From positions 372,001 to 436,000 of the forward strand of contig JAPXFQ010001310.1 of the NCBI GenBank assembly GCA_028564705.1: 64,000 nt of DNA, in the 5' to 3' direction. Below, in pieces: positions 23,665 through 34,703 of the stretch (positions within the stretch are counted from its first letter, which is position 1; every line of letters begins with the position of its first letter). The translations under genes and the position numbers were made by a program. Source of the DNA: Apricaphanius iberus. Taxonomy: Eukaryota > Chordata > Actinopteri > Cyprinodontiformes > Aphaniidae. The notes under the pieces are model-generated. The model was not told the origin of the DNA and did not search any database. It was given only the letters and a program-made list of their open reading frames with translations.

Positions 23665-24180
23665 TTCTTTTCTGTTTTTACTGCTTTTATTGATGTTTGA
23701 TTATTGCTTTCATTTTCCCCCTATGCCCCTTGAATTGACTTGTTACTGAAATTATGCTATACAATAACTGTGTCTAGCTGTATGCCAAAGGTTTCACATA
23801 GACCTATCACTGCTAGATCAAAGAGTTTCCGATGGGCATCCTATTCAATGCCATTGGATTCCAAATTAGGTTTTCCATTTGTTTAATTAAATTTTGCATG
23901 ACATTTGTATGAATGTGAAAAGGTAAATGTTTTGTACTCATCAGACTCCATCATTATAATTTTTAATATGTTGGAAAACAGGAAAATAGCTGCATGCATA
24001 TTTTTCACATTTTCTCATACATACTGCTACAATTTAAGGCTGGCCAAGGGAAGCTGGTTCTCAAAAAATTTATCAATATTGAAAATGTGGTAGAATGCGA
24101 TCTACTTTAGGACCCCTCAAGTTAAAACAACATTGGTTGCTAACTGCCTTTATGATCCCTGTGGATGGCGAACAATAATC

Positions 24181-24845
24181 CTCCATCCATCCATCAATCC
24201 ATCCATCCATTCATCTTCTTCCGCTTATCCGGGGTCGGGTCGCGGGGGGAGTAGCTTAAGCAGGGAGACCCAGACTTCCCTCTCCCCGGCCACTTGGGCC
24301 AGCTCCTCTGGAGGAATCCCGAGGCGTTCCCAGGCCAGCGAGTCCTGGGTCTTCCTCTGGGCCTCCTCCCGGCGGGACATGCCCGGAACACCTCACCAGG
24401 GAGGCATCCAGGAGGCATCCTGACCAGATGCCCAAGCCACCTCAACTGGCTCCTCTCGATGTGGACGAGCAGCGGCTCTACTCTGAGCCCCCAACGGATG
24501 ACCGAGCTCCTCACCCTATCTCTAAGGCAGAACCCAGCCACCCTGCGAAGGAAACTCATTTCAGCCGCCTGTATCCATGATCTCATTCTTTTGGTCATCA
24601 CCCAAAGTTCGTGACCATAGATGAGGGTAGGAACGTAGATCGACCGGTAAATTTTCGGCTCAGCTCTCTCTTCACCACGACAGACCGTTACAGCGCCCGC
24701 ATAACAGCAGACGCCTTACCAATCCGTCCATCGATCTCCCGCTCCATTTTCCCCTCATTCGTGAACAAGACCCCCAGACACCTAAACTCCTCCACTTGAG
24801 GAAGGACCTCATCCCCGACCCGGAGAAGGCACTCTACCCTTTTCT
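24181..24845 (-). mobile_element. RTE-like LINE 3' end with (TCCA)n tail
   Basis: The plus strand starts with (ATCC)n (24181-24213) and CTTCTTCCGCTTATCCGGGG, the 3' terminus of the element read backwards. Coding sequence on the minus strand includes IQAAEMSFLRRVAGFCLRDR, then SQLRWLGHLVRMPPG and GRRPRGRPRTRW (24560-24300), the C-terminal end of this fish LINE ORF. It is truncated at about 24845. It is the same family as 29527-32655. Confidence 0.85.
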
Positions 24846-25792
24846 CTGCATTGTTCTGTGGGTTTAATAATCCCCTTTAACAGAAAATCTCTATATATCT
24901 TAACTAAGAGGACTATCCATGGATACAAACTCTAATCTGTTCAATGGGGACCAAATGTGTATCCGAAAGCAAACTCAGTTACTTCAGATATTCTCGGATG
25001 TGATTGCACTGTAAGTAAAGCACAGATATTTTCTGGGCCACAATATTTTTATTTATTTGTAGCATTTAAAGGCAGGTTATTTGTTTGATGAATGGTAGAA
25101 AATTAGAATGTGGTGATGGGCCGCTGAGTAGCACATCTTGTTTGCTGGAGGACACTGTGCCCCATAACTGTCAGTTAACCAAATAAGCAATAATCCCTCA
25201 GTAGTTTAATGAGCTTGGACTTAATCAAACCTTAAATACAAAGGTGTCAGAGGAGACAACACTAATGAAGGTCAATCGTAAAACTGTAATGTGGGTCATT
25301 TTGAAGTCAACTAATTTCACTTTGCATGTGTCCACTTGTGTAACTTTGTATTATAATATTATAAAACAAAGCCATTAATACCCATTATAGAGTTGCCCTG
25401 TTATTCTGAAACACACACACACACACTTGCACACACACACACACACGTTTCTCAGTGGCTAGTTAATGTAGTGTGACCCCATCTGTCTTTCAGTCTTATC
25501 TTCCCTGGAGAGTGTCTTGTGGGACTGACTGCCTATGACTGTGTATGAGAGAGAGACAAAAGTAAGAGAAGCAGGATTAACTGAAGGAAAGATATTGCTC
25601 TTTTTGTGTCCAAAGGCTTCTCCTCTTTCTGGTTTACCTCTCTCTGCTGCTTCTTTTTAATTCGTTGTTTCCTCCTCTTGCTAAGCTCCCAAACTGTCAT
25701 CCCCACAAAAAAAGTGTATGATTCATTACCGATGTATACACACTCACTTACACACATGGGGCCTTGTCTTCAAGTAAGTAGTGTAAGAAGGC

Positions 25793-25855
<63 letters not shown>

Positions 25856-26340
25856 AATGGTATGGAATACTTTTGACTGAAATAAAAGGTAACTAAATGG
25901 GCTGTTTAATAAGGAAATAGCCAACACTGCAATACATAAATAAAAAGTACACTGAAACTCAAAGTGGAGGTTTCAAGGACTGAATGAGGACTTCTTAGAT
26001 TCTTTTCACACCTGTTAGTCCGGTAGACTCGGTTCGAGTGGTGACCAAAATTCCAAAATGACTGCTTTTTCTCAGCTGGTGCATTTTGCTGGCACACTGC
26101 ACTTTGTCAAATGAAACAAGCTTTTGAGCATGTTGTGCACTGCACCAAGAACACAAGGATACTTCCTGTTCTGTGAAATGTAACCTAACATGGAGTGGCA
26201 TCCGATTTTAGTGGTTTTAGGAATGCTCTGTTGTCTTTGGCAAATGTGTCAGACAAAAATGTTGCAGACCCTAAGTGGCAGATGTACTTAATCAATTGAA
26301 ACATTACCTTTTAAAAGTTAAATTACAACCTAGGGCAAAA
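24846..26340. other. No gene; microsatellites
   Basis: Holds (CA)n at about 25411-25446 and (TATC)n at 25792-25854. The remaining sequence shows no coding or element signature that I can support. Confidence 0.5.
25792..25854. repeat. (TATC)n microsatellite
   Basis: About 15 uninterrupted 4-base units. Confidence 0.95.
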
Positions 26341-26479
26341 GGAGCTTTTAACACCATCCAGATGAGATGCTGGCTCAGTGTCGCCCGGACAAACAAGGTC
26401 TGCGTCAGGTGCTAGGGAACCAGGGCACCCCGATAAAAAATGGGCTACTGGAGCAACAACCAGGCAGAAATGGATGGGA

Positions 26480-27500
26480 TGGGAGAATATGGCTCTGTTG
26501 GAATGCTACTACTCAAGTAGCCCTAATCAGAGAGGCTACACAAGAAGAATGTGGGCTCAATGGATACCCGCAGTCACAGTTAACTGCAAATCATCTAGTG
26601 GCTCAGTGTTCCAACATCCACAAACGGCAGCTGGTATCACAACTTGAGATTGATGAGATACAACACAAATGCTATGGCAAGAGGAGTCAGGAAGCCAGGT
26701 TGGAGGGGAGGTTATACCAACTCCCCAACCACGGATGTGAACGGAACCCCAATGAGTGAAACCATAATGCTGAGCAAGGAAGCCACTGACCTGAAATATA
26801 AGATCAATGAGCGCAAGACCCCCTCTGACGCCGATTACAGCGGCTAAGTGAAGTACCCTCAGAGAGTCTCCTGGAAACAGTGACTACAGCATTGAGAGCG
26901 ATCCCTATCACATCAATGACTGAAACCAATGAGCTGATATACACGGTAGAAGCAGTGATTCTAGAGATGACGGAGAGAAGTAAGCCAGTTGACAAAGGCT
27001 CACAGAGGTGCAATGAAACGACCAATACCAAAGAGGTACACCCAGATGTCCATACCTGAAGCACTCAAAACTGCCAAATAAGGAATCCAAGCCTTGGCCT
27101 ATCGCCTAAAGAGGTACACGAAAGACAATGAAGCCAGATTAATAAAGAGGCTGTTTGCTACACAACCAGCAAAGGTGTATGCTTAGTTTCATTGCAATAG
27201 CAACAGAGCAGACCCAGCAAGGCTGGAAACTGAAAGGTACTTGAAGAGCATATGGGAAAAGAAGGCAGCACATAACAGCAGTGCTCAATGGGTGGCCTCT
27301 CTGAGAGAGGAGCACAGCAAGCTCCCTGAGCAGAATCCATTTACCATCACAGTGGCAGACATCCCAGAAAGAGTCTCCAGTATGAAAAACTGGACAGCAC
27401 AAGGCCCTGACATGATCCACGCCTACTGGAAAGAAACTCACAGCAACTCCATGATCGCTTGGCAGCACATCTGAACCAGTTCCTAAGAGATGGGACTCAC
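26480..27500 (+). pseudogene. Rex6/Dong-like ORF, N-terminal part
   Basis: Blocks such as RGYTRRMWAQWIP (about 26536), SQLTANHLVAQCSNIHKRQL (about 26573-26630) and SQLEIDEIQHKCYGK (about 26640-26685) are split over two frames. They resemble the Myb-like and helical DNA-binding region of this clade. A later in-frame stretch (27241-27474) holds NPFTITVADIPERVSSMKNW and GPDMIHAYWK, the region before the polymerase domain. Several frameshifts and stops interrupt it. Confidence 0.65.
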
Positions 27501-27539
27501 TCAGAATGACTAACAATCCTGATCCAGAATGATTCCACT

Positions 27540-28500
27540 AAAGGTGCTGTCCCATCCAACTATCGCCCAATAACCTGTCTCTCCAAGACATGGAAACTCA
27601 TGTCAGACATCATCGGGGACTAAGATAAGCAGGAACATGGATCAACACATGAGCAAAGCACAGAAAGAAATTGGTAGAGATACCAAGGTGCTAAACACCA
27701 GGTCCTGGTTGACATAACAGTTGCCAAAGTCTTTAAATCCCGAAAGGCCAACCTGTGCACTGCCTGGATTGATTACAAGAAAGCCTATGATTCGATGCCG
27801 AAAACATGGATCAACGAATGCTTGAAGCTGTATAACTCAACAGGACTGTTAGAGCATTCATTGCAAACTTGATGAGGCCAATGGCAAGCCACTTACACAA
27901 GTGTTCATCAAATGTGGCATATACCAAGGTGATGCTCTGTCCCCACTGCTGTTCTGCATAGGCCTGAATCCCCTAAGGCAAATAATCAACAAGACTGGCT
28001 ATGGATACTGCCTCAAGAATGGAGCTACGATCAGCCACCTCCTCTACATGGATGACATCAAGCTGTATGCTAAAAGCGAACGGGACATTGATTCCCTGAT
28101 CCACACCACCAGGTTCTACAGCAATGACATCGGGATGTCATTTGGACTTGACAAATGTAGTAGGATGGTCACAAAGCGAGGCAAGGTAGTCCACACTGAA
28201 GGGGTCTCACTCCCAGAGGGAACAATAGTAGACATCGAGGACAGTTATAAGTGCCTGGGCATACCGCAGGTAAATGGCAACCTTGATCAGGCAACAAGGG
28301 AAGCAGCAAAAGTCAAATACCTACAACGAGTGAGGTAAGGCCTAAGAAGCCAGCTCAATGGAAAGAACAAGTTCAAGGCAATAAATACATATGATCTGTC
28401 AGTGATCAGATACCCTGCGGGAATAATAAGGATGAGATACAGACCAAAGTTATTAAGACACGAAAGCTCCTCACCATGCATGGTGGGTTCCATCGCAAAT
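27540..28500 (+). pseudogene. Rex6/Dong-like reverse transcriptase domain
   Basis: Polymerase motif A reads CTAWIDYKKAYDSMPKTWI (about 27751-27805) with its Asp intact. Motif B is YQGDALSPLLF (about 27922-27950). Motif C is LLYMDDIKLYAK (about 28042-28075) with both catalytic Asp residues. These are separated by a frameshift near 27850. A typical RRMTKRGKV-like region (MVTKRGKVVHTEG, about 28165) follows. A stop at 28336-28338 ends the frame, and the rest (QLNGKNKFKAIN) continues beyond it. In life this enzyme would copy element RNA onto nicked DNA. Confidence 0.75.
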
Positions 28501-28849
28501 CCAGGACGCTGAGACTGTACGCACGCCGTAAGGAAGGAGGCAGAGGACTGATGAGTGTAAGAGCCACTATCTAGGAAGAAACATCAAAGCTCCATAAGTA
28601 CATCAAGGATAAGGCTTCAACGGATGATGTACTTAGTGAATGCCTGAGACAATAGCAAGATGAGGAGGTGCTGGAGGAGGTACCGTCGTGGGAGGACAAG
28701 CCCCTACATGGGATGTACCACTGGAACATAACTGAAGTGGCTGATCTCAAGAAATCCTACCAATGGCTAGAGAGGGCTGGCCTACAGGACACCATTGAAG
28801 CACTAATCCTGGCAGCACAGTAGCAGGCTCTGAGCACCAGAGCGATAGA

Positions 28850-29449
28850 GGACCAGATCTACCACACCAGACAAGACCCAATGTGTAGGCTATGCAAAGA
28901 GTCACCTGAGACAATCCAGCACATAACAGCATGATGTAAAATGCTGGCAGCGAAAGCATACATGAAACGTCATAACCAAGTGGCTGGCATAGGATACAAA
29001 AACAACTGTGCAGAGTATGGGCTGGAAACCCTAAGGCCAGAGTGGGAAACACCTCCAAAGGTGGTGGAGAATGACGGAGTAAAGATTCTGTGGGACTTCC
29101 AGATACAGACAGACAAGATGGTAATGGCGATCCAAACGGACATTGTGGGGGTTGATAAAGAGGAGAGGAAAGCTGTTGTGGTGGATGTGGCAATACCAAG
29201 TGATGGTAACATCAAGAAGAAGGAACATGATAAACTTGAGACATACCAAGGGCTCAGAGATGAGCTAGAGAAGGCTTGGAAGGTGAAGGTGACAGTAGTA
29301 CCCATGGTAATGGGAGCACTTCGGGCAGTGACCCCCAAACTGGAGGAATGGCTCCAACAGATCCTTGGAAGTACCTCAGACATCTCAGTCCAGAAATGTG
29401 CAGTACTTGGAACAGCAAAGATACTGAGGAGGACCCTCAAGCTCCCATA
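28850..29449 (+). pseudogene. Rex6/Dong-like zinc knuckle and restriction-like endonuclease
   Basis: The knuckle reads CRLCKESPETIQHITA then a stop (TGA at about 28934) where the family has Gly, before the last Cys. The frame then runs open from 28941 to 29449 (169 residues). The endonuclease core, usually PD...D, reads QTDIVGVDKEERKAVVVDVA (about 29133-29195): the Pro before the first Asp is Thr here, while both Asp and the following IPSD are kept. The KLETYQGLRDELEKAWKV block follows (about 29230). The open frame is one of the better kept coding stretches in the window. Confidence 0.75.
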
Positions 29450-29501
29450 GGACCCGAGCTTCGAATGGGAAAAAATACCCATGGTGGGTGGGAGGGGAAT
29501 T

Positions 29502-29526
29502 TATATATATATATATATATATATAT
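29502..29526. repeat. (TA)n at the junction of two LINE tails
   Basis: The simple repeat separates the Rex6/Dong-like tail from the (CCAT)n tail of the RTE-like LINE. Confidence 0.9.
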
Positions 29527-29539
29527 CCATCCATCCATC

Positions 29540-31380
29540 TTCTTCCGCTAATCCGGGGTCTGGTCGCGGGGGCAGTAGCTTAAGCAGGGAGACCCAGACT
29601 TCCCTCTCCCGTGCCTCTTGGGTCAGCTCCTCGGGAGGAATCCCGAGGCACTTCCAGCCAAGCCGGGACACATAGTCCCTCCAGCGAGTCCTGGATCTTC
29701 CTCTGGGCCTCCTCCCGGTGGGACGTGCCCGGAACACCTCAACAGGGAGGCGTCCTGGAGGCATCCTGACCAGATGCCTGAGTACCCTCAACTGCCTCTT
29801 CTCAATGTGGAGGAGCAGCGGCTCTACTCTGAACCCCCTCCGGATGACCGAGCTTCTTACACTATCTCTAAGGGAGAACCCAGCCACCCTGTGGAGGAAA
29901 CTCATTTCAGCCGCCTGTATCCGTCATCTCGTTCTTTCGGTCACCACCCAAAATTCGTGACAATAGATGAGGGTAGGAACGTAGATCGACCGGTAAATTT
30001 AGAGCTTTGCCTTCCGGCTCAGTCTCTCTCTTTACCATGACAGACTGGTACAGCGCCCGCATAACTGAAGACGCCTTACCAATCCGTCTATAGATCTCCC
30101 ACTCCATTTTTCCCTCATTTGTGATCAAGACCCCCAGATACTGAAACTCCTCCACTCGAGGAAGGACCCCATCCCCGACCCGAAGAAGGCACCCTACCCT
30201 TTTCCGGCTCAAGACCATGGTCGCAGATTTGGAGGTGCTGATCCTCATCCCAGCCGCTTCACACTCGGCTGCGAACTGCTCCAGCGAAAGCTGATCACGT
30301 TCCGATGAAGCCAGGATCACATCCTCTGCGAAAAGCAGAGACCCGATCCTGAGGCCACCAAAACTGATCCCCTCAACACCGTGGCTGCGCCTAGAAATCC
30401 TGCCCATGAATGTTATGAAGAGGATCGGTGACAAAGGGCAACCTTGGCATAGTCCAACTCTCACTGGAAATGATTCTGCTGGCAATGCAAACCAAACTCT
30501 GACACCGGTCATACAAGGACCTAACAGCCCTTATCAACTCCCGGAGTACCCCCCACAGGATTCCCCGAGGGACACAGTCGAACGCCTTCTCTAAGTCCAC
30601 AAAACACAGTTGGGTGAACTCCCACGGACCCTACAGCTGAGGGTGTAGAGCTGGTCCAGTGTTCCACGGACTGGACGCATTGTTCCTCCTGAATCCGAGG
30701 TTCGACTATCCGTCGGACCCTCCTTTTCAGAACCCCTGAATAGACCTTACCAGGGAGGCTCAGGAGTGTGATTCCCCTGTAGTTGTAACACACCCTGTGG
30801 TCCCCCTTTTTAAAGAGGGGGACTACCATCCCGGTCTGCCAACCCAAGGGAACTGCCCCCGATAGCCACGCAATATTGCAGAGCTGCGTTAACCAACCTA
30901 GCCCTACAACATCCAGAGCCTTAAGGAAGTCCGGGCGAATCTCATCCACCCCCGGAGCCCTGCCACCAAGGAGCTTTTTAACAATCTCATTGACCTCAGC
31001 ACCAGAGATTGGAGAGTCGTCCCAAAGTCCCCAGACCCTGCTTCCAAACAGGAAGGCTTGTTGGTGGTATTGAGGAGGTCTTTGAAGTATTCCACCCACC
31101 GACCCAAGATGTCCTGTGTTGAGGTCAGCAGCACACCACCCCCACTGTAGACAGAGTTGGTGGCAGACCGCTCCACCCCCTCCCCAGAGACGCCGGATGG
31201 TGTACCAGAATCGCTTCGAAGCTATACGGAAGTCATCCTCCATGGTCTCTCCAAACTCCCCCAATGCCCGAGTTTTTGCCTCAGTGACCATCCGAGCCGC
31301 ACTCCGCTTGGTCTGCCGGTACCTATCAGCTGCTTCTGGAGTCCCAAAGGCCAGAAAGGCCCGATAGGACTCCTTCTTTA
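29540..31380 (-). pseudogene. RTE-like LINE ORF: RT and C-terminal domain
   Basis: Read right to left: a linker (31380-30900), DKAFVDLEKAFDCVPR-type motif A (MDLEKAFDCVPRGILWGVLR, 30600-30540), GLCQGCPLSPILFITFM motif B (about 30460-30410), LLFAEDVILASSE motif C (about 30345-30310), and the SLEQFAAECEAAGMRIS block (about 30290). Motif C is FAED where the family has FADD, so the first catalytic Asp is changed to Glu. The C-terminal RRPRGRSRTRW region is in another frame (29501-29905). Frameshifts are at about 30510 and 29910. Confidence 0.8.
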
Positions 31381-32121
31381 AGCCTGTGAATATTCTCATT
31401 CATCCAGGTCATGGTTATCTCAAGGAAATTTCAATCAAACGCAACTGGACTTGGTAATTTGTCTTGGAAGACGTTTCACCTCTTATCCAAGAGGCTTCAT
31501 CAGTTCATGCTCGCTGCTGACCAGGCTGGGACTGGTCCAACTAACTGGTGTGGAGACTCAGCTATTTAACCTCTTGAACAAGAATCATTATGTCATTGGA
31601 TCCTTTGTGCTCCATGTCTTAACGACGGTCGTTGGCGTGCCGCCTATTGGTGGAGGTTAGGTTTCGGCTTCATTAGTGCCCTATTGTGTTATAACGACAG
31701 TCGTTGGAGTCACAGTTGTTTCTGTTATTAGAGGCTAATTTGTTTGAGTCTTCTAGGGAGGGATGAAAGGGCAGCATTGTAAATTGTAAAGACTCAAACA
31801 AATTAGCCTCTAATAACAGAAACAACTGTGACTCCAACGACTGTCGTTATAACACAATAGGGCACTAATGAAGCCGAAACCTAACCTCCACCAATAGGCG
31901 GCACGCCAACGACCGTCGTTAAGACATGGAGCACAAAGGATCCAATGACATAATGATTCTTGTTCAAGAGGTTAAATAGCTGAGTCTCCACACCAGTTAG
32001 TTGGACCAGTCCCAGCCTGGTCAGCAGCGAGCATGAACTGATGAAGCCTCTTGGATAAGAGGTGAAACGTCTTCCAAGACAAATTACCAAGTCCAGTTGC
32101 GTTTGATTGAAATTTCCTTGA
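31381..32121. mobile_element. Foldback insert with Penelope-like features
   Basis: Two arms of 335 nt (31418-31752 and 31789-32123) are, as far as I can read, perfect reverse complements around a 36-nt spacer. The insert lies inside the RTE LINE and is flanked by a 13-bp duplication, GACTCCTTCTTTA (31368-31380 and 32122-32134). About 37 nt on the left (31381-31417) has no partner on the right. Penelope-like elements are known for inverted pseudo-LTRs and a roughly 34-nt one-sided extension, and this sequence resembles the fish repeat with GGAAGACGTTTCACC. No coding sequence remains. Confidence 0.6.
32038..32068 (+). other. Hammerhead-ribozyme-like core motif in the right arm
   Basis: CTGATGA (32038-32044) is followed by a perfect 6-bp stem CCTCTT/AAGAGG with a GGAT loop and then GAAAC (32064-32068). 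This is the order of the hammerhead conserved core, CUGANGA - stem II - GAAA. The same motif is mirrored on the minus strand at 31473-31503. A fully paired stem I and a clean cleavage triplet are not seen, so activity is not claimed. Confidence 0.35.
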
Positions 32122-32664
32122 GACTCCTTCTTTAGCTTGACAGAATCCCTTACCGCTGGTGTCCACCAGCGAATTCGAGGGTACTGACCACCTTTTGGCC
32201 ACAACTACGATCAGCCGCCTTGACAATGGAGGCACGGAACATGGCCCACTCGGACGCAATGTCCCCCGCCTCCCCCGGGACATGTTCGAAGTTCTGCTGG
32301 AGGTGGGAGTTTAAACTCCTTCTGACAGGGGAATCTTCCAGGGATTCTAACAGACCCTCACAACTCATTTGGGCCTGCCAGGTCTGTCCGGCATCCTACC
32401 CCACCACCGGAGCCGACTCACCAACAGGTAGTGGTCGTTGGATAGCTCTGCCCTCTCTTCTCCCGAGTGTCAAAAACATGTGGCCGCAGGTCAGGTGAAA
32501 CGACAACCAAGTCGATCATTGATCATTGGTGCCAAGTGCACACATGAACATGCTTATTGAATATGGTGTTCGTTATGGACAATCCATGACGAGCACAGAA
32601 GTCTAATAACAAAACACAGCTCGGGTTCAGATCGGGGGGGGGCCATTCCACACAACCACATATA

Positions 32665-32702
<38 letters not shown>

Positions 32703-32706
<4 letters not shown>

Positions 32707-32930
32707 AAGTGAAGGCAAAAGGGCCAACAAGTACTAAGCATCACTGGGAACTCCTTCAAAACTGTTGGAAAACCATTTCGGGTGATTACCTCTTGAAGCT
32801 CAAAAAAATGCAAAGCATTAATCAGGGCAAAGGGTGCCTACTTTGAGGAATCTAAAATATAACATGTATTTGATTAATTCACCCTGTTTTTTTAAGTACA
32901 TACAGTAATTCCATATATATTATGTGTTCA
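32703..32930 (+). pseudogene. Tc1/mariner transposase C-terminal fragment
   Basis: After a (TA)n run (32668-32702), the plus strand reads KVKAKGPTSTKHHWELLQNC (about 32706-32765) and then KTISGDYLLKLKK, a stop and a non-coding end with a GTACATACAGTAATTCC region. It matches the end of a fish Tc1-like transposase. It is cut at the left by the microsatellite and at the right by another (TA)n (32939-32994). Confidence 0.5.
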
Positions 32931-32933
32931 TTC

Positions 32934-32997
<64 letters not shown>

Positions 32998-33539
32998 TTG
33001 AAATAAAAACTTGTAAAAAGAAATTAAATAGGGAGCTCTAGTACCAATACTGCAAGCAAAGAAATCAACAGTTTTATGTAACTACAAAATCCGGACTATA
33101 TTTCCCTTCACAAATAAGGCTTTTCTATATTTTTGACAATAATTTGATAGTTGCCTGGCCCAGTTCTGAGCCCCCACCTACTTCCAGCAGCCTCACTTGT
33201 AAATAAGAGAAGCTGAGGAGTGGAGGAAGTTGCACAGTGAGCATTGGTTAAAGGTATTGGGGAGGATTTTTTTCTTCCAAGTGGATCATCTAAATGTGTT
33301 TGGCTTTTTGATGTAGTTATACATTAGCCACTATGTTAAGTCATTGTTTTGTTAAATTGTGACATAACTTGAATTGAAGTGTAAATTGTTACATGCTGTG
33401 TAGTGTATTTTGTAAACATTTCATATATTTAGCACTTATTCCAAAAAAAAGTTAGAATGAAGAAAAATATTATGTAGGAACATCTTGAATTGTTACATTT
33501 TTATAGTTTTAGACCAAAAAGTAAAACCTAGAATGGTAG

Positions 33540-33734
33540 AAAATATTGAGTTGATTTTCTGTAAGTTTTTAAGTTGGAGCAAAGTAGTTAAAATTAACTT
33601 AAAATTTCACTGTAATCAGAATGAAATTATAACTTTAATCAAACCTTATATTTCACTTTCAACAAACTTGATTCGATTGTGTGTTACCAGTTGATATGAT
33701 TTTTTTCAAGTTCTTTCAAAGAAAGTTCTTTTTA
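33540..33734. repeat. Tandem duplication, unit A (about 195 bp)
   Basis: It starts at ATATTGAGTTGATTTTCTG and ends at AGTTCTTTTTAACAT, where a second copy begins. It is AT-rich and has no coding sequence. Shared landmarks are AAGTTGGA.CAAAGTAGTTA, AATCAAACCTTATATTTCA and TTTTTTTCAAGTTCTTTCAA. Confidence 0.8.
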
Positions 33735-33784
33735 ACATATTGAGTTGATTTTCAGTATATTTTTAAGTTGGACCAAAGTAGTTA

Positions 33785-34053
33785 TGTTATGATCCGTCTC
33801 TGTCTGTGTCATTTATTCTTCCCTGTTTGTTTCTATCCTGTCTGTCTGTGTTAATTAGTCCTAGTTTGTTTCACCTGTTGTCCTATTAGTCCTCCCTGTG
33901 TTTGCCTGCCCTGCTCCCAGGTGTTCTCCATATTCTGATAACCCTTCCCACTGTCCTTCTGTGTCTGTCTGTCTTTGTCGGGTCGTTGTTTTCCCAAGTT
34001 CTCATCGTTGCACCCCCCTCAACTCTACTTAAATTAAATTTTTGGACTATTAA
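33785..34053 (+). mobile_element. 5' LTR, first part
   Basis: It runs from TGTTATGATCC to TTAA, where the piggyBac element entered. The LTR resumes at 40783 (TAACCATGGGCCGCAAGAG). In the undisturbed 3' LTR the same point reads ACTATTAATAAACATGGGCC. Confidence 0.75.
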
Positions 34054-34183
34054 CACTAGAACTACCAGAGCCCAGTCATTTGACTGGATCCCCACCACTC
34101 TACCACAGAACGGTCATTTGACAGATTGTTGTTATCTAGGACTGTTGTGAATAGGTGCCGTTGTTCTGTAAATGTGGCAATTA

Positions 34184-34538
34184 GGGGAGACTGGGGACAG
34201 TTGCAACACGTTTTGCATTTGGCTACATTACTCAAAAACCTTGTGGATGAGACAAACTAGATTTTTATACAATATACTTTCTTCCCTCTGTTAACAGTTA
34301 AAACTATTTAAAGATGACTACAGGGAACAGATTCTTCTAAATTTGTATTAAAAATGTAAGCTGTCCAGTGTTGCAATTGTCCCTGGGCCCGTGTGCAGTT
34401 GCAACACTATTCGGGGATGGTTGCAACATGTTACAAATACAATATATTTTAATTTTGATAAAAAATAATATAAAATATACAATATATAATAATATTAAAA
34501 AACAATCAACATTTTTTGCAACTGTCCCCAGTCTCCCC
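34184..34538. mobile_element. Mariner-type MITE (TA target duplication)
   Basis: It has 23-bp perfect inverted repeats beginning GGGGAGACTGGGGACAGTT and flanked by TA (34182-34183 and 34539-34540). GTTGCAACA recurs four times inside (about 34200, 34390-34425). There is no coding sequence. The TA duplication suggests Tc1/mariner mobilisation. Confidence 0.75.
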
Positions 34539-34703
34539 TACTTTGTGAATCCGTGGTGTAGTGACTATTCATTCAAAGAATCAAACATTTTATGAACCAA
34601 AAATGTTTATTTTAATATTCAGGTAAAAAGATGTGCGATTGTTTTTACATTGGATGGTCACCTGACACATGGCTCTTTTCCCTGGGGGTGGTGTGGCAGG
34701 TTG

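Larger units (their letters stand above)
26367..29501 (+). mobile_element. Rex6/Dong (R4 clade)-like LINE, degenerate
   Basis: In order it shows an N-terminal DNA-binding region (about 26480-26850), reverse transcriptase (about 27540-28450), a CCHC zinc knuckle (about 28880-28940) and a C-terminal restriction-enzyme-like endonuclease (about 29060-29450). This is the layout of site-biased LINEs without an AP endonuclease. It ends in (TA)n at 29502, a simple-repeat tail. The 5' border is unclear. Confidence 0.75.
29527..32655 (-). mobile_element. RTE-like LINE, antisense, split by a foldback insert
   Basis: The 3' end is at (CCAT)n (29527). Going right, the plus strand gives the coding sequence in reverse: C-terminal domain, RT, linker and, at 32520-32655, a piece of endonuclease (LLDFCARHGLSITNTIF). 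The 5' end is truncated at a G-run near 32635. The 741-bp insert at 31381-32121 interrupts it, and GACTCCTTCTTTA is repeated on both sides of the insert. Confidence 0.8.

Noticed and set aside
25606..25857. An 83-residue frame ending in (LSIY)n
   Set aside because: It is a translation of the (TATC)n microsatellite and flanking low-complexity DNA.
32668..32994. Long (TA)n runs as possible replication or cruciform elements
   Set aside because: Such runs are frequent in fish DNA and here lie at transposon borders. No other support.
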